Source of the DNA: Pseudophaeobacter profundi
GTDB taxonomy: Bacteria > Pseudomonadota > Alphaproteobacteria > Rhodobacterales > Rhodobacteraceae
NCBI RefSeq assembly: GCF_029697505.1
Contig: NZ_JARJEF010000001.1
Coordinates: 558,001-622,000, forward strand
Reading direction: 5' to 3'
Length of the DNA: 64,000 nucleotides
The translations under genes were made by a program, and so were the position numbers. How positions within the stretch are numbered: position 1 is the stretch's first letter; each line of letters opens with the position of its first letter. The notes beneath the pieces were generated by a model. That model saw only the letters and a list, made by a program, of their open reading frames with translations, ran no database searches and had not been told where the DNA came from. Below are positions 15,743 to 24,973 of this stretch, one piece after another.

Positions 15743-16687
15743 TTACCAGCCTCCCAGTCCATAGGGTTTCAGGCTTGCTTCCACCAGAATGGCACCAAAG
15801 TGCAAAAACAGATAGAGCAAGGACAGCTTGAAGAAGCCGCGCTCTGCCTTGAAGTTATCCGCTTCCGAGTTGTCTTCGTCGCGGCGGAAAATTTTCCAGG
15901 CGCCCAGCAGGAACAGCGCATTCATCACCAAAGCGACGGCCAGATAGATCGGCCCGCCAATACCGGAAAACGCAGTTCCAACGGCCAGAACAGCCAGCAA
16001 GATCGTATAGACGAGGATGTGAACCCGTGTAGAGCGGCGCCCATGAGTCACCGTCAGCATCGGCACTCCGGCATCATCGTAATCCGACCGCATGAAGAGA
16101 GCCAGCGCCCAAAAATGCGGCGGCGTCCACATGAATGTCAGGGCAAACATCAGCCAGGGTTCCACCGACATGGTGCCAGTGGCTGCGATCCAGCCAATCA
16201 CTGGCGGGAACGCCCCCGCAGCGCCACCGATCACGATGTTCTGCGGCGTCGCCCGCTTTAGCCACATGGTATAGACCACCACATAGAAAAAGATGGTGAA
16301 GGCCAAAAAGGCCCCGGCCAGCACATTGGTAGCCAATGCCAGCATGATCACCGACAGACCCGACAGTGCCAGCCCGAGGCTAAGCGCCTCGCCCGCTTCA
16401 ACCTTGCCCGCCGGAATGGGGCGCGATTTGGTGCGCTTCATCACCCGGTCGATATCGGCATCCCACCACATGTTCAGCGCGCCAGAGGCCCCGCCACCGA
16501 TGGCGATGAACAAAACAGCGCAAAAGCCGATCACCGGATGCACGCCAACAGGGGCCGCCAACAGGCCAACAAAGGCCGTAAAGACCACCAGTGACATCAC
16601 CCGTGGCTTCAGCAGCGAGAAATAATCGCCAAAGCTGGCCTCGTCTTCACGGGGAGTGCTGGCGTTGATGCTTGCGTCGCTCATCAT
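15743..16687 (-). CDS. ctaB: protoheme IX farnesyltransferase
   Basis: 314 residues, start ATGATG (16687 or 16684) with AAAGGG upstream. It converts heme b to heme o with farnesyl diphosphate, the step before heme a. Nine hydrophobic helices are visible. The UbiA-family prenyl-binding motif NMWWDADIDRVMKRTKSRPIP (about residues 65-90) and the second polar loop with RSDYDDAGVPMLTVTHG are both intact. Located between ctaC and the small protein; 110 bases separate it from ctaC and that gap holds a 12-bp hairpin. Confidence 0.97.
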   Translation of the reverse strand: MMSDASINASTPREDEASFGDYFSLLKPRVMSLVVFTAFVGLLAAPVGVHPVIGFCAVLFIAIGGGASGALNMWWDADIDRVMKRTKSRPIPAGKVEAGEALSLGLALSGLSVIMLALATNVLAGAFLAFTIFFYVVVYTMWLKRATPQNIVIGGAAGAFPPVIGWIAATGTMSVEPWLMFALTFMWTPPHFWALALFMRSDYDDAGVPMLTVTHGRRSTRVHILVYTILLAVLAVGTAFSGIGGPIYLAVALVMNALFLLGAWKIFRRDEDNSEADNFKAERGFFKLSLLYLFLHFGAILVEASLKPYGLGGW

Positions 16688-16704
16688 AGACCCTTTTGTC
16701 GACC

Positions 16705-16732
16705 AGAAATGCGCAGAACCCTGCGCATTTCT
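16705..16732 (-). other. 12-bp hairpin between ctaC and ctaB
   Basis: AGAAATGCGCAG (16705-16716) pairs exactly with CTGCGCATTTCT (16721-16732) around an AACC loop. No T-run follows, so it is better read as an intercistronic RNA hairpin that may stabilise the ctaC part of the transcript or reduce read-through into ctaB. Confidence 0.65.
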
Positions 16733-16797
16733 CTGGTTTCATGCCTCTCCCGGCGCGCCATTCTGCGCACCCAAAGAGGCGATTGGTGAGGCGTGCC

Positions 16798-17637
16798 TCA
16801 GTTGGAAGCAACCTGATAGGACTGGGGCAGACCGGCGTATTCGTCGATTGCGCCTTTCAGCCATGCGTCATAGGCCTCTTGGCTGACCACTTTTACGGTG
16901 ATCGGCATATAGGCGTGGTCCTTACCGCACAGTTCCGAACACTGACCAAAGTAGATGCCTTCTTTTTCCGCCTTGAACCACAGTTCGGCCAGACGGCCTG
17001 GAACCGCATCCTGCTTCACGCCAAAGGCAGGGATCGTCCAGGAGTGGATCACATCCGCGCCTGTTACCTGCATCACGACGGTCTTGCCAACGGGCACAAC
17101 AACCGAGGTGTCGGTGGCCAGCAGATATTCATCTTCGGCGAAACCGTTTTCAGCCAGTTTGTCCTTTGGCAGCAGGAAGCTCTCAAAGCCAAACTCGTGG
17201 TCGACATATTCATAGCCCCAGTACCACTGATACCCGGTCACCTTGATGGTGACGTCACCTTCAGGGATTTCCTGCTGGCGAAACAGTTCGGGCAGCGAGA
17301 AAGAACCAATGAACACAAGCACCAGAATGGGGATCAGGGTCCAGGCGATTTCAATCGGGGTGTTGTGCGTAAAGCTCGCCGATTCTGGGTTGGCGCGGCG
17401 GTTGAACCGCACGATAGCGTAGAGCATCAGCCCCGCGACAAAGAGGCAAACGACCGTGATGATGATAAGAATCATCCAGTCGAGTTGGTGGATGCCTTCG
17501 GCAAGTTCAGTTCCCGCCGGTTGGAAGTTCAGGCCGCCATCTGTCGGCTTACCAATAGTTTCCAACCCTTCTTGCGCGGCGGCTGGAAGACTGGAAAGGC
17601 CAGCAAAAAGGCCCGAAAGCATCAAAGCATTCTTCAT
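16798..17637 (-). CDS. ctaC: cytochrome c oxidase subunit II
   Basis: 279 residues with a signal peptide (about 1-21, ending LPAAA), two membrane helices (about 53-75 and 98-116) and a periplasmic cupredoxin domain. The binuclear CuA ligands are complete: H198 in DVIHSW, then C233, E235, C237, H241 and M244 in [14 protein letters not shown]. The electron-entry aromatic patch [10 protein letters not shown] is at 135-144. It accepts electrons from cytochrome c and passes them to heme a. First gene of the oxidase block; subunit I (ctaD) is not in the window. An FNR-type site lies 163-176 bases upstream. Confidence 0.98.
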   Translation of the reverse strand: MKNALMLSGLFAGLSSLPAAAQEGLETIGKPTDGGLNFQPAGTELAEGIHQLDWMILIIITVVCLFVAGLMLYAIVRFNRRANPESASFTHNTPIEIAWTLIPILVLVFIGSFSLPELFRQQEIPEGDVTIKVTGYQWYWGYEYVDHEFGFESFLLPKDKLAENGFAEDEYLLATDTSVVVPVGKTVVMQVTGADVIHSWTIPAFGVKQDAVPGRLAELWFKAEKEGIYFGQCSELCGKDHAYMPITVKVVSQEAYDAWLKGAIDEYAGLPQSYQVASN

Positions 17638-17799
17638 ATCATGTCCTGATCTTTATTGATCGTGTTGTTCCTACAGCCGATCGCGCCCGCGGAAATGATG
17701 ATTCCACAAAACGCGCCTGACCCGTTGTCTTTGATGCTGCTTAAAATCATATTCAGGCGTACAGATAAAGAGGCAGGCAAGCGTCAAAGCGTCGCTTTC

Positions 17800-17813
17800 T
17801 TGATTTAGATCAA
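17800..17813. promoter_or_regulatory. FNR/FnrL-type operator
   Basis: The sequence TTGAT-TTAG-ATCAA is a perfect match to the FNR consensus TTGAT-N4-ATCAA, which FnrL of Rhodobacterales also recognises. It is in the divergent gap between ctaC (starts 17637, leftwards) and tldD (starts 17833, rightwards). The centre is 26 bases before the tldD start codon and 169 bases before the ctaC start codon. Oxygen-linked control of the oxidase genes is plausible; effect and direction are inference. Confidence 0.7.
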
Positions 17814-17832
17814 AAAACCCGAGGTCCGTGAC

Positions 17833-19254
17833 ATGGAAAACCCAGCCTTTCGACCCTTTGAAACCCTTCTCCCCGAGAATGAGGCGCTGCCCATTCTGCG
17901 GAAGACCCTCACTGGGGCCGATGATGGCGAGATTTTTGTCGAGCGCCACAAGTCCGAAGCCTTGATGTTTGATGATGGCAGGCTGCGCAGCGCCAGCTAT
18001 GATGCAGCCGAAGGCTTTGGGCTGAGGGCGGTGAACGGCGAAGTGGCAGGCTATGCCCATTCGACCGATGTATCGATTTCTGCTCTTAAACGCGCCGCAC
18101 AGACGGCTCGGCTGGCGGTTGGCAGCGGTGGCGGCACCTATGCCGATGCCCCGAAACCCACCAATACCAAACTCTATGGCGATGCCGACCCGATTGGCGA
18201 TCACGCCTTTCCCGTCAAGGTCGAAACCCTGCGCGAAATTGATGCCTTTGCCCGCGACCTGGATCCACGGGTGGTACAGGTCTCGGCCTCGATTGCCGCC
18301 TCTCTGCAGGAAATTGAAATTCTGCGCGCCGATGGCGTGCGTGTGCGCGACACGCGGCCGATGACCCGACTGAACATTTCGGTGATTGTCGAACAGGACG
18401 GGCGGCGCGAAAGCGGCTCGGCCGGGGGCGGTGGCCGCATCGGCCTGGATGGGCTGATTGATCCCGCCGCCTGGGGGGCCAAAGCCAAAGAGGCCCTGCG
18501 GATCGCCCTGGTCAACCTAGAGGCTGTCCCAGCCCCGGCCGGTGCGATGGAAGTTGTGCTTGGGCCTGGCTGGCCGGGTATTTTGCTGCACGAAGCCATT
18601 GGCCATGGACTGGAAGGCGATTTCAATCGCAAGGGCAGTTCCGCCTTTGCGGGCCTGATGGGCCAGCGCATTGCGGCCCCCGGTGTCACCGTCCTGGACG
18701 ATGGCACCATCGCAGACCGGCGCGGCTCCATCACGGTAGATGATGAAGGCACCCCTTCGCAAAAGACCACCCTGATCGAAGATGGCATCCTTGTGGGCTT
18801 TATGCAGGACCGCCAGAATGCCCGCCTGATGGGGGTCGAACCCACCGGCAATGGCCGCCGCCAGAGCTATGCCCATGCGCCGATGCCGCGGATGACCAAT
18901 ACCTATATGCTAGGCGGCGACAGCGATCCCGGCGATCTGGTCGGCGATATCAAGGATGGCATCTGGGCCGTTGGGTTTGGTGGCGGCCAGGTTGACATCA
19001 CCAATGGCAAGTTTGTCTTCTCCTGCACCGAGGCCTACCGGGTGGAAAACGGCAAGATTGGCGCACCCGTCAAGGGCGCGACGCTGATTGGCGACGGCGC
19101 CACCGCGCTGAAACAAATTCGCGCCCTCGGCAATGACATGGCGCTGGATCCGGGCATGGGCAACTGCGGCAAGGCAGGGCAATGGGTGCCCGTTGGCGTT
19201 GGCCAGCCCAGCGTGTTGATGGGCGGGCTGACGGTTGGTGGCTCTGCCACCTAA
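17833..19254 (+). CDS. tldD: metalloprotease TldD
   Basis: 473 residues, ATG start with GAGGT upstream. TldD forms a heterodimer with TldE (PmbA) that degrades unfolded peptides and, in some bacteria, matures microcins and antitoxins. The zinc motif HEAIGHGLEGD (His-Glu-X3-His) is near residues 253-263, and the third ligand region FVFSCTEAYRVENGKI is near the C-terminus. Length is near the usual 480. The tldE/pmbA partner is not in this window. Divergent from ctaC; a terminator follows at 19325. Confidence 0.95.
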   Translation: MENPAFRPFETLLPENEALPILRKTLTGADDGEIFVERHKSEALMFDDGRLRSASYDAAEGFGLRAVNGEVAGYAHSTDVSISALKRAAQTARLAVGSGGGTYADAPKPTNTKLYGDADPIGDHAFPVKVETLREIDAFARDLDPRVVQVSASIAASLQEIEILRADGVRVRDTRPMTRLNISVIVEQDGRRESGSAGGGGRIGLDGLIDPAAWGAKAKEALRIALVNLEAVPAPAGAMEVVLGPGWPGILLHEAIGHGLEGDFNRKGSSAFAGLMGQRIAAPGVTVLDDGTIADRRGSITVDDEGTPSQKTTLIEDGILVGFMQDRQNARLMGVEPTGNGRRQSYAHAPMPRMTNTYMLGGDSDPGDLVGDIKDGIWAVGFGGGQVDITNGKFVFSCTEAYRVENGKIGAPVKGATLIGDGATALKQIRALGNDMALDPGMGNCGKAGQWVPVGVGQPSVLMGGLTVGGSAT

Positions 19255-19563
19255 GAGAATCCCAGGGAAGAAGATCAGGATTCCATCGCAGATTTCCGCG
19301 CTCCAGCGGCCCAAAGACCAAAGAACGCGTCCCGTATGGGCGCGTTTTTTGTGTTTTTAACGATCCAGAAAGGCCAATACAGGGCAGACTTGCCCCGGCG
19401 AATCCAATCTTTCACTTTGGATTTCAAGGCCCTGCTGCATCACGACGGAGGTGACTGAAATGCATGACGTCTTTGTCAAAAAAATTTGGATAATTTTCAG
19501 ACATTCACACCCTGTTAACCATTGCCGGGGTATTTCATTAACAGCAAATAGGCGGAGCCGCGG
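19255..19563. other. gap between tldD and dprA
   Basis: 309 bases. It holds the tldD terminator at 19325-19350, followed by sequence that is AT-richer than its surroundings around 19470-19550 (including an A-run at 19479-19485), which likely contains the dprA promoter. No open frame with a credible ribosome-binding site was found. Confidence 0.6.
19325..19350 (+). terminator. terminator after tldD
   Basis: ACGCG-T-CCC (19325-19333) pairs with GGGCGCGT (19338-19345) with one bulged T and a short GTAT loop, followed by five further T; a second T-run comes nine bases later. It lies about 70 bases past the tldD stop. Confidence 0.8.
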
Positions 19564-20850
19564 ATGACTGAAGAAGCACATTCTTCCACTCACCCCCCAC
19601 TCCCACCCACCACGGAAGAAACTTTGTTTTCCAGGCTTCGTCTTTTGCGCTCTCGACGTGTAGGGCCGGTAAATTTTCACCGCCTGCTGTCAGAGCATGG
19701 TTCAGCGCAGAATGCGCTGGAAGCGTTGCCTAAAATGGCGCGTGCTGCCGGGTTCACAGGGTATGAAATATGTCCTGCACCAGTAGTAGCCAAAGAACTA
19801 TCAACTGCAAAAGCCGCCAAAGCGCGGCTTTTGTGCTTTGATGACCCCCTTTATCCTGCCCCTCTGTCGCAGCTTGCGTCTGCCCCGCCGCTGATTTGGG
19901 CGATTGGAGATCTGCAACTGCTGACTCGGCCGATGATTGCCATTGTCGGCGCCCGCAATGCCTCGTCCCTCGGGACGCGTATGGCGCGCAGCCTTGCCAA
20001 GGACCTGGGTGCGGCCGGCTATGCGGTGGTTTCCGGACTGGCGCGCGGCATTGACACTGCGGCGCACCTTGCCAGCCTCGACAATGGCACAATCGCGGTG
20101 CTCGCCGGGGGATGTGATGTCATCTATCCACCGCAAAACGCCTCGCTGGCTGAAAACATTGCCGCCAGGGGGCTGACCCTGTCGGAACAACCAATGGGCC
20201 AGACGCCCCAGGCCCGGCATTTTCCCGCCCGCAATCGCATTATTGCCGGTCTTTCCCTGGCGGTGATCGTGGTCGAGGCCGCCGGCCGGTCTGGCAGCCT
20301 GATCACCGCACGCGACGCGCTGGATCTTGGCCGCGATGTCCTGGCGGTGCCCGGCCACCCCTTTGATGCCCGCGCCTATGGCTGCAATGCGCTGATCCGC
20401 GATGGGGCCATTCTGGTACGCAACGCCGAGGATGTGATTGCCGCCTTGCCGCCGCTTGGCTCTGACACGCAGCTCCGACCAACCGAAACACCGGTTGCCC
20501 AGGCCGCCACCGACCTGTTTCCGCCAGACACTGACCCGGCGGTGCCTGCCCTCGCGCCTGCGCGCCGCCACAAGACCCAAGGCAGGTTGGGCCAACCTTC
20601 CGCGCTTAACCAGGCGCAGTCAAACCTGCCCGTTGCCGCGCCCGAGACCCGCAGCCTGCAAGAAACCGCAGCGTTGCACCAACAAATCCTGGCCCGCCTT
20701 GGGCCTAGCCCGACGGCCTCGGAACAGGTCATGCGGGATCTAAAGGTTTCGCCCCAGACCTTTTCCCCCGCGATCACTGAGTTGGAGCTGGAAGGCAAGA
20801 TCGAACGTTTCCCAGGTGGGTTCCTCGCCCGCCATAGCACCAAGCCCTAA
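19564..20850 (+). CDS. dprA: DNA-processing protein DprA
   Basis: 428 residues, ATG start. The Rossmann-like DprA core is clear: MIAIVGARNASSLGTRMA (about 123-140), VVSGLARGIDTAAHLASLD, VLAGGCDVIYPPQN, and ARHFPARNRIIAGLSLAVIVVEAAGRSGSLITA with the end of the core near residue 275. A linker rich in Pro/Ala/Thr follows, then a C-terminal winged helix (about 365-425, ILARLGPSPTASEQVMRDLKVSPQTFSPAITELELEG). DprA loads RecA on incoming single strands in natural transformation. No other competence gene is nearby, so actual competence is not shown. Confidence 0.96.
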   Translation: MTEEAHSSTHPPLPPTTEETLFSRLRLLRSRRVGPVNFHRLLSEHGSAQNALEALPKMARAAGFTGYEICPAPVVAKELSTAKAAKARLLCFDDPLYPAPLSQLASAPPLIWAIGDLQLLTRPMIAIVGARNASSLGTRMARSLAKDLGAAGYAVVSGLARGIDTAAHLASLDNGTIAVLAGGCDVIYPPQNASLAENIAARGLTLSEQPMGQTPQARHFPARNRIIAGLSLAVIVVEAAGRSGSLITARDALDLGRDVLAVPGHPFDARAYGCNALIRDGAILVRNAEDVIAALPPLGSDTQLRPTETPVAQAATDLFPPDTDPAVPALAPARRHKTQGRLGQPSALNQAQSNLPVAAPETRSLQETAALHQQILARLGPSPTASEQVMRDLKVSPQTFSPAITELELEGKIERFPGGFLARHSTKP

Positions 20851-21118
20851 GCGCAGCGCCCGCCTTGTAGCGCCCGCCGCCGCGCGGGACCGGGACCCAG
20901 ACGGGCACAAAAGGGCACCGCGATCTGGCACAGGCCAATCCGCCGAAAACAGGTCGGGCACCCACCCGAAATTATGATCTGCTTACCCAGTAATTTGCCC
21001 TCTGCTTGCAGCGTCTGGGCTGCGTCCAATGCTCTCTCATTGACATTCTCCCCTTGCGCCGCTGAACTTGCGCAGCCATAGAACGCCCGTTAGTGCACAT
21101 AAGAGGCCAAAGAATTAC

Positions 21119-23815
21119 ATGCCAGTTGTTGTCGTCGAATCCCCGGCCAAAGCCAAAACTATCAATAAGTATCTGGGCTCGGACTACACAGTTCTGGCCT
21201 CCTACGGCCATGTGCGTGACCTGCCTGCAAAGAATGGATCAGTTGATACCGACAACGACTTTGAGATGACATGGGAAGTCGGCGCCGACAGCCGAAAACA
21301 TGTCAAAGCCATCGCCGATGCGTTGAAAGAAGACAACGAACTGATTCTCGCAACTGACCCCGACCGCGAAGGCGAGGCGATCAGCTGGCATCTGCAAGAG
21401 GCGCTGACCAAACGGCGGTCGATCAAAAAGGATACCCCCGTCAGCCGGGTGACCTTTAACGCCATCACCAAAGAGGCCGTGGCCGAAGCCATGCGCAACC
21501 CCCGTCAGGTGGATATGCCCCTGGTCGAGGCCTATCTGGCGCGCCGTGCGCTGGACTATCTGGTGGGCTTCAACCTGTCGCCGGTATTGTGGCGCAAATT
21601 GCCCGGTGCCCGATCGGCGGGCCGCGTGCAATCCGTCTGTCTGCGCCTGATTGTTGAGCGCGAGATGGAGATTGAAGCCTTCAATCCGCAGGAATATTGG
21701 TCGGTCAAGGCCAACCTCGCCACCCCGCGCGGCCAGGAATTCGAAGCCCGGCTTACAGTCCTTGGGGGCGACAAGCTCGACAAATACAGCCTGGCCAATT
21801 CCACCGCCGCCGAACTGGCCGTGCAGGCGGTGTCCAGCCGAGACATGGTTGCCCAATCGGTCGAGGCCAAGCCTGCCGCGCGCAATCCTTCCGCCCCTTT
21901 CATGACCTCGACCCTGCAGCAGGAAGCCAGCCGCAAGTTCGGCATGGGCGCCAAACAGTGCATGAACACGGCACAGCGGCTCTATGAGGCGGGCTATATC
22001 ACCTATATGCGGACAGACGGCATCGACATGGCGCCCGAAGCGGTCCAGGAAGCGCGCGCTGAAATTGCCACCCGCTATGGCGCCGAATATGTGCCCAGCA
22101 GCCCGCGCATCTACAAGAACAAGGCCAAGAACGCGCAAGAGGCGCACGAATGTATCCGCCCCACCGAAATGAGCCGCGATGCAAAGAGCCTGAAGGTCTC
22201 GGAAGATGACCAACGCAAGCTTTATGATCTGATCTGGAAGCGGACACTCGCCTGCCAGATGGAGGGCGCACGGCTGGAACGTACCACCGTTGATCTGGGG
22301 TCAAAAGATGGCCAGGTCATGCTGCGCGCCACAGGCCAGGTCATGCTGTTCGACGGTTTTTTGCGGGTCTATGAAGAGGGCCGCGATGATGTGGTGGATG
22401 AGGACGACAAGCGCCTGCCACAGATCATGCAGGGCGAGGCACTGAAATTTGCCTCCTCTCTTGGGGCGCAGGCCGAAAAAGCCGGCACCACAGCTGCAAT
22501 CCTGTCCGACAATGCGGCGGTTCTGGGCCTGCAGCACCATACCCAGCCGCCCCCCCGCTTTACCGAAGCAACCCTGGTCAAGCGCATGGAAGAGCTGGGC
22601 ATTGGCCGCCCCTCGACCTATGCTTCGGTGATTACCACGATCCAGGACCGCGAATATGTCCGCAAGGACAAGAACCGTCTGTACCCCGAAGACAAGGGCC
22701 GGATTGTCACCATCTTTCTGCTGAACTTCTTCCGCACCTACGTGGGCTATGAATTCACCGCGAATCTGGAAGGCGAACTGGATGACGTAAGTGCCGGCGG
22801 GCGAGACTACAAAGACATCCTGAGCAAATTTTGGCGCGATTTCTCGGCGGCGATTTCAGAAACCTCTGATCTGCGCATCTCCGAGGTGCTGGATGTGCTG
22901 GACGAAACCCTTGCGCCGCAACTGTACCCGCCGCGCGAAGACGGTACCGACCCCCGTATCTGCCCAAAATGCGGCCAGGGGCAACTGCACCTGAAGACTT
23001 CGCGCACCGGTGGTTTTGTCGGCTGCGGCAACTACCCCGAATGCGTCTATACCCGTCCCATTTCAGGTGAAGGTGCCGAGGGCTACGAACGGGTGCTGGG
23101 CGAGGATGATGGCGATGAAATCCATCTGAAATCCGGCCGGTTTGGCCCCTATGTCCAGCGCGGTGAGGCCACACCCGAAAACAAGAAGCCACCGCGCTCT
23201 TCGCTGCCCAAGCAGGGCAAGGATTTCCTGCCGGGTTGGGGGCCGAATGAGGTCACGTTGGAGCAGGCTGTCACCCTGCTGACCCTGCCGCGTGAAATTG
23301 GTCCCCACCCCGAAGGCGGTGTCATTTCATCAAACCTCGGGCGGTTCGGCCCCTATATCATGCACCAGCTGCCGGATGAGGAAAAACCGGTCTATGCCAA
23401 TCTGAAAGAGACGCTGGACGTTTTTGAAATCGGCATGAACCGGGCGATGGAAATGATCACCGAGAAGCGCAACAACCCGGGGCGCGGGCGCCGGGCTGCT
23501 GCCAAGGCCCTGCGGGAATTGGGCAACCACCCGGACGGTGGCGCGATAAACATCATGGACGGCCGCTACGGACCCTATGTGAAATGGGAAAAGGTCAATG
23601 CCACGATCCCGAAAGAGGTCGAGGTCAAAGATGTGACCATGGAGCAGGCGCTGGAATGGATCGCGGAAAAGGCAGGTAAATCCGGGGCCAAGAAAAAGGC
23701 GCCGGCAAAGAAGAAAGCCCCTGCCAAAAAAGCCGCAGCAAAAAAGCCAGCAGCAAAAAAAACCGCTGCCAAAAAAGCCCCCGCAGCACAAAAGGGCACC
23801 GGCACAGAAGGCTGA
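21119..23815 (+). CDS. topA: DNA topoisomerase I
   Basis: 898 residues from the ATG at 21119 (MPVVVVESPAKAKTINKYLG) with AAGAGG upstream. It relaxes negative supercoils through a 5'-phosphotyrosine. The TOPRIM acids are E7 and D80-P-D82; the catalytic tyrosine is Y296 in GYITYMRTDG. One four-cysteine zinc ribbon is at about 615-642 (CPKCGQ through NYPEC), then three topoisomerase C-terminal repeats of the GRFGPYV type. The tail from about residue 850 is a Lys/Ala/Pro repeat of histone H1 type. The gene starts 268 bases after dprA, a common order in alphaproteobacteria. Confidence 0.97.
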   Translation: MPVVVVESPAKAKTINKYLGSDYTVLASYGHVRDLPAKNGSVDTDNDFEMTWEVGADSRKHVKAIADALKEDNELILATDPDREGEAISWHLQEALTKRRSIKKDTPVSRVTFNAITKEAVAEAMRNPRQVDMPLVEAYLARRALDYLVGFNLSPVLWRKLPGARSAGRVQSVCLRLIVEREMEIEAFNPQEYWSVKANLATPRGQEFEARLTVLGGDKLDKYSLANSTAAELAVQAVSSRDMVAQSVEAKPAARNPSAPFMTSTLQQEASRKFGMGAKQCMNTAQRLYEAGYITYMRTDGIDMAPEAVQEARAEIATRYGAEYVPSSPRIYKNKAKNAQEAHECIRPTEMSRDAKSLKVSEDDQRKLYDLIWKRTLACQMEGARLERTTVDLGSKDGQVMLRATGQVMLFDGFLRVYEEGRDDVVDEDDKRLPQIMQGEALKFASSLGAQAEKAGTTAAILSDNAAVLGLQHHTQPPPRFTEATLVKRMEELGIGRPSTYASVITTIQDREYVRKDKNRLYPEDKGRIVTIFLLNFFRTYVGYEFTANLEGELDDVSAGGRDYKDILSKFWRDFSAAISETSDLRISEVLDVLDETLAPQLYPPREDGTDPRICPKCGQGQLHLKTSRTGGFVGCGNYPECVYTRPISGEGAEGYERVLGEDDGDEIHLKSGRFGPYVQRGEATPENKKPPRSSLPKQGKDFLPGWGPNEVTLEQAVTLLTLPREIGPHPEGGVISSNLGRFGPYIMHQLPDEEKPVYANLKETLDVFEIGMNRAMEMITEKRNNPGRGRRAAAKALRELGNHPDGGAINIMDGRYGPYVKWEKVNATIPKEVEVKDVTMEQALEWIAEKAGKSGAKKKAPAKKKAPAKKAAAKKPAAKKTAAKKAPAAQKGTGTEG

Positions 23816-24247
23816 TAGCGAAGCCTAGGCCCGTGTTTGGGCGCGTCGTCCGGGTGTCCGCCCAGGTCATTGGCGTATCCGCCCAAGGTCATCAGCGGGG
23901 CGCTCCCGCCCGGATCAGGTGATCCATTGGATCCCCCTCTCCCGTTGGGCCCAGCGCCGCGCCTTTGGCGCGGCGTGTTTGCTTGGGGTGCCCCCAAGCA
24001 AACGCCTCCTCCATTGTGGCATTTCCACTCGAAACCACACCCTCAGGATCGCGCGACTGCGCCGGGCACAGCCCGGCGCCCGGCCCAAGGGTTTTGTGGT
24101 GTTTTCGCGCAGCAGAACACCACAAACGCGCGGGAGCCCCCCCTGGCCCTGGCGCTCCGTAGTAATACGCGCGGGTCTCGGTATTATTGACTCTGGACCG
24201 TCTTGGTACCAGAACCAAGCCCAACTGGCAGTTGATGGGAGAACTCG
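23816..24247. other. gap between topA and scoA
   Basis: 432 bases without a credible gene. Most of it (23897-24143) is the second composite hairpin element. The remainder, 24144-24247, must hold the promoter and leader of the scoAB operon; TATTATTGAC around 24182-24191 is AT-rich, but no clear -35/-10 pair can be assigned. Open frames crossing this stretch run through hairpin stems and are not supported. Confidence 0.7.
23897..24143. repeat. composite hairpin repeat element, locus 2 (inverted pair of units)
   Basis: Minus-strand unit, read leftwards: perfect 12-bp stem with a three-base loop (24003-23977), GC stem CGCCGCGCC/GGCGCGGCG (23975-23955), GGGCCCAACGGG (23952-23941), small hairpin (23933-23921), then CGGGCGGGAGCGCCCC (23912-23897). 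Plus-strand unit: GC stem GCGCCGGGC/GCCCGGCGC (24059-24079), CGGCCCAAGG (24081-24090), perfect 11-bp stem (24093-24103 with 24116-24126), then CGCGGGAGCCCCCCC (24129-24143). The order GC stem, GGSCCAA, variable stem, CGGGAGC repeats that of locus 1. Confidence 0.78.
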
Positions 24248-24970
24248 ATGAAAAAGATCTATTCCAACGCCGCCGAAGCCCTCGATGGGGTGCTTCATGA
24301 CGGCATGTTCATTGCGGCAGGCGGCTTTGGCCTCTGCGGCATTCCCGAGCTTCTGCTCGATGCAATCAAGGAGGCAGGCACCAAGGATCTGACCTTTGCC
24401 TCCAACAACGCGGGCGTTGATGACTTCGGCATTGGCATCCTGTTGCAGACCAAGCAGGTCAAAAAGATGATTTCATCCTATGTGGGTGAAAACGCTGAAT
24501 TCATGCGCCAGTACCTGAGCGGCGAGCTGGAGCTGGAGTTCAATCCCCAAGGCACCCTGGCCGAGCGCATGCGTGCAGGCGGTGCGGGCATCCCAGGCTT
24601 TTACACCAAGACCGGTGTTGGCACGGTGATTGCCGACCACAAAGAGCACAAGGATTTTCCCACCGGCCCCGATGGTGCATCCGAGACCTATATCATGGAA
24701 GAGGGCATCTTTGCCGATCTGGCCATCATCAAGGCCTGGAAAGCAGATGCAACCGGCAACCTGGTGTTCCGCAAGACGGCGCGCAATTTCAATGCCCCTG
24801 CCGCCACCTGTGGCAAGATCTGTGTGGTCGAAGTGGAAGAGATCGTGCCCACTGGCTCGCTTGATCCAGACAGCATCCACCTGCCCGGCATCTATGTGCA
24901 TCGCATCATCCAGGGTGATCACGAAAAACGCATCGAACAGCGCACAGTCCGCGCAAAACAGGAGGCCTGA
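24248..24970 (+). CDS. scoA: 3-oxoacid CoA-transferase subunit A
   Basis: 240 residues, ATG start with GGGAGA upstream. With ScoB it moves CoA from succinyl-CoA to acetoacetate (or a related 3-oxo acid), linking ketone-body use to the citric acid cycle. The family segments GGFGLCGIPELLLDAI, LTFASNNAGVDDFGIGILL and GAGIPGFYTKTGVGT are present. Three bases separate it from scoB, so they are cotranscribed. Pca-type 3-oxoadipate transferases are close relatives; the acetoacetate role is favoured by the sequence GYG-free GGFGLCGIPE start, but not proven. Confidence 0.93.
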   Translation: MKKIYSNAAEALDGVLHDGMFIAAGGFGLCGIPELLLDAIKEAGTKDLTFASNNAGVDDFGIGILLQTKQVKKMISSYVGENAEFMRQYLSGELELEFNPQGTLAERMRAGGAGIPGFYTKTGVGTVIADHKEHKDFPTGPDGASETYIMEEGIFADLAIIKAWKADATGNLVFRKTARNFNAPAATCGKICVVEVEEIVPTGSLDPDSIHLPGIYVHRIIQGDHEKRIEQRTVRAKQEA

Positions 24971-24973
24971 TCC

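Noticed and set aside
19500-19560. Possible CtrA site (two TTAA elements) upstream of dprA
   Set aside because: The elements are 19 bases apart, not the 7 required by TTAA-N7-TTAA.
23837-24251. Several 65-127 codon frames on both strands between topA and scoA
   Set aside because: They read through the paired stems of the composite hairpin element; no domains or start sites.
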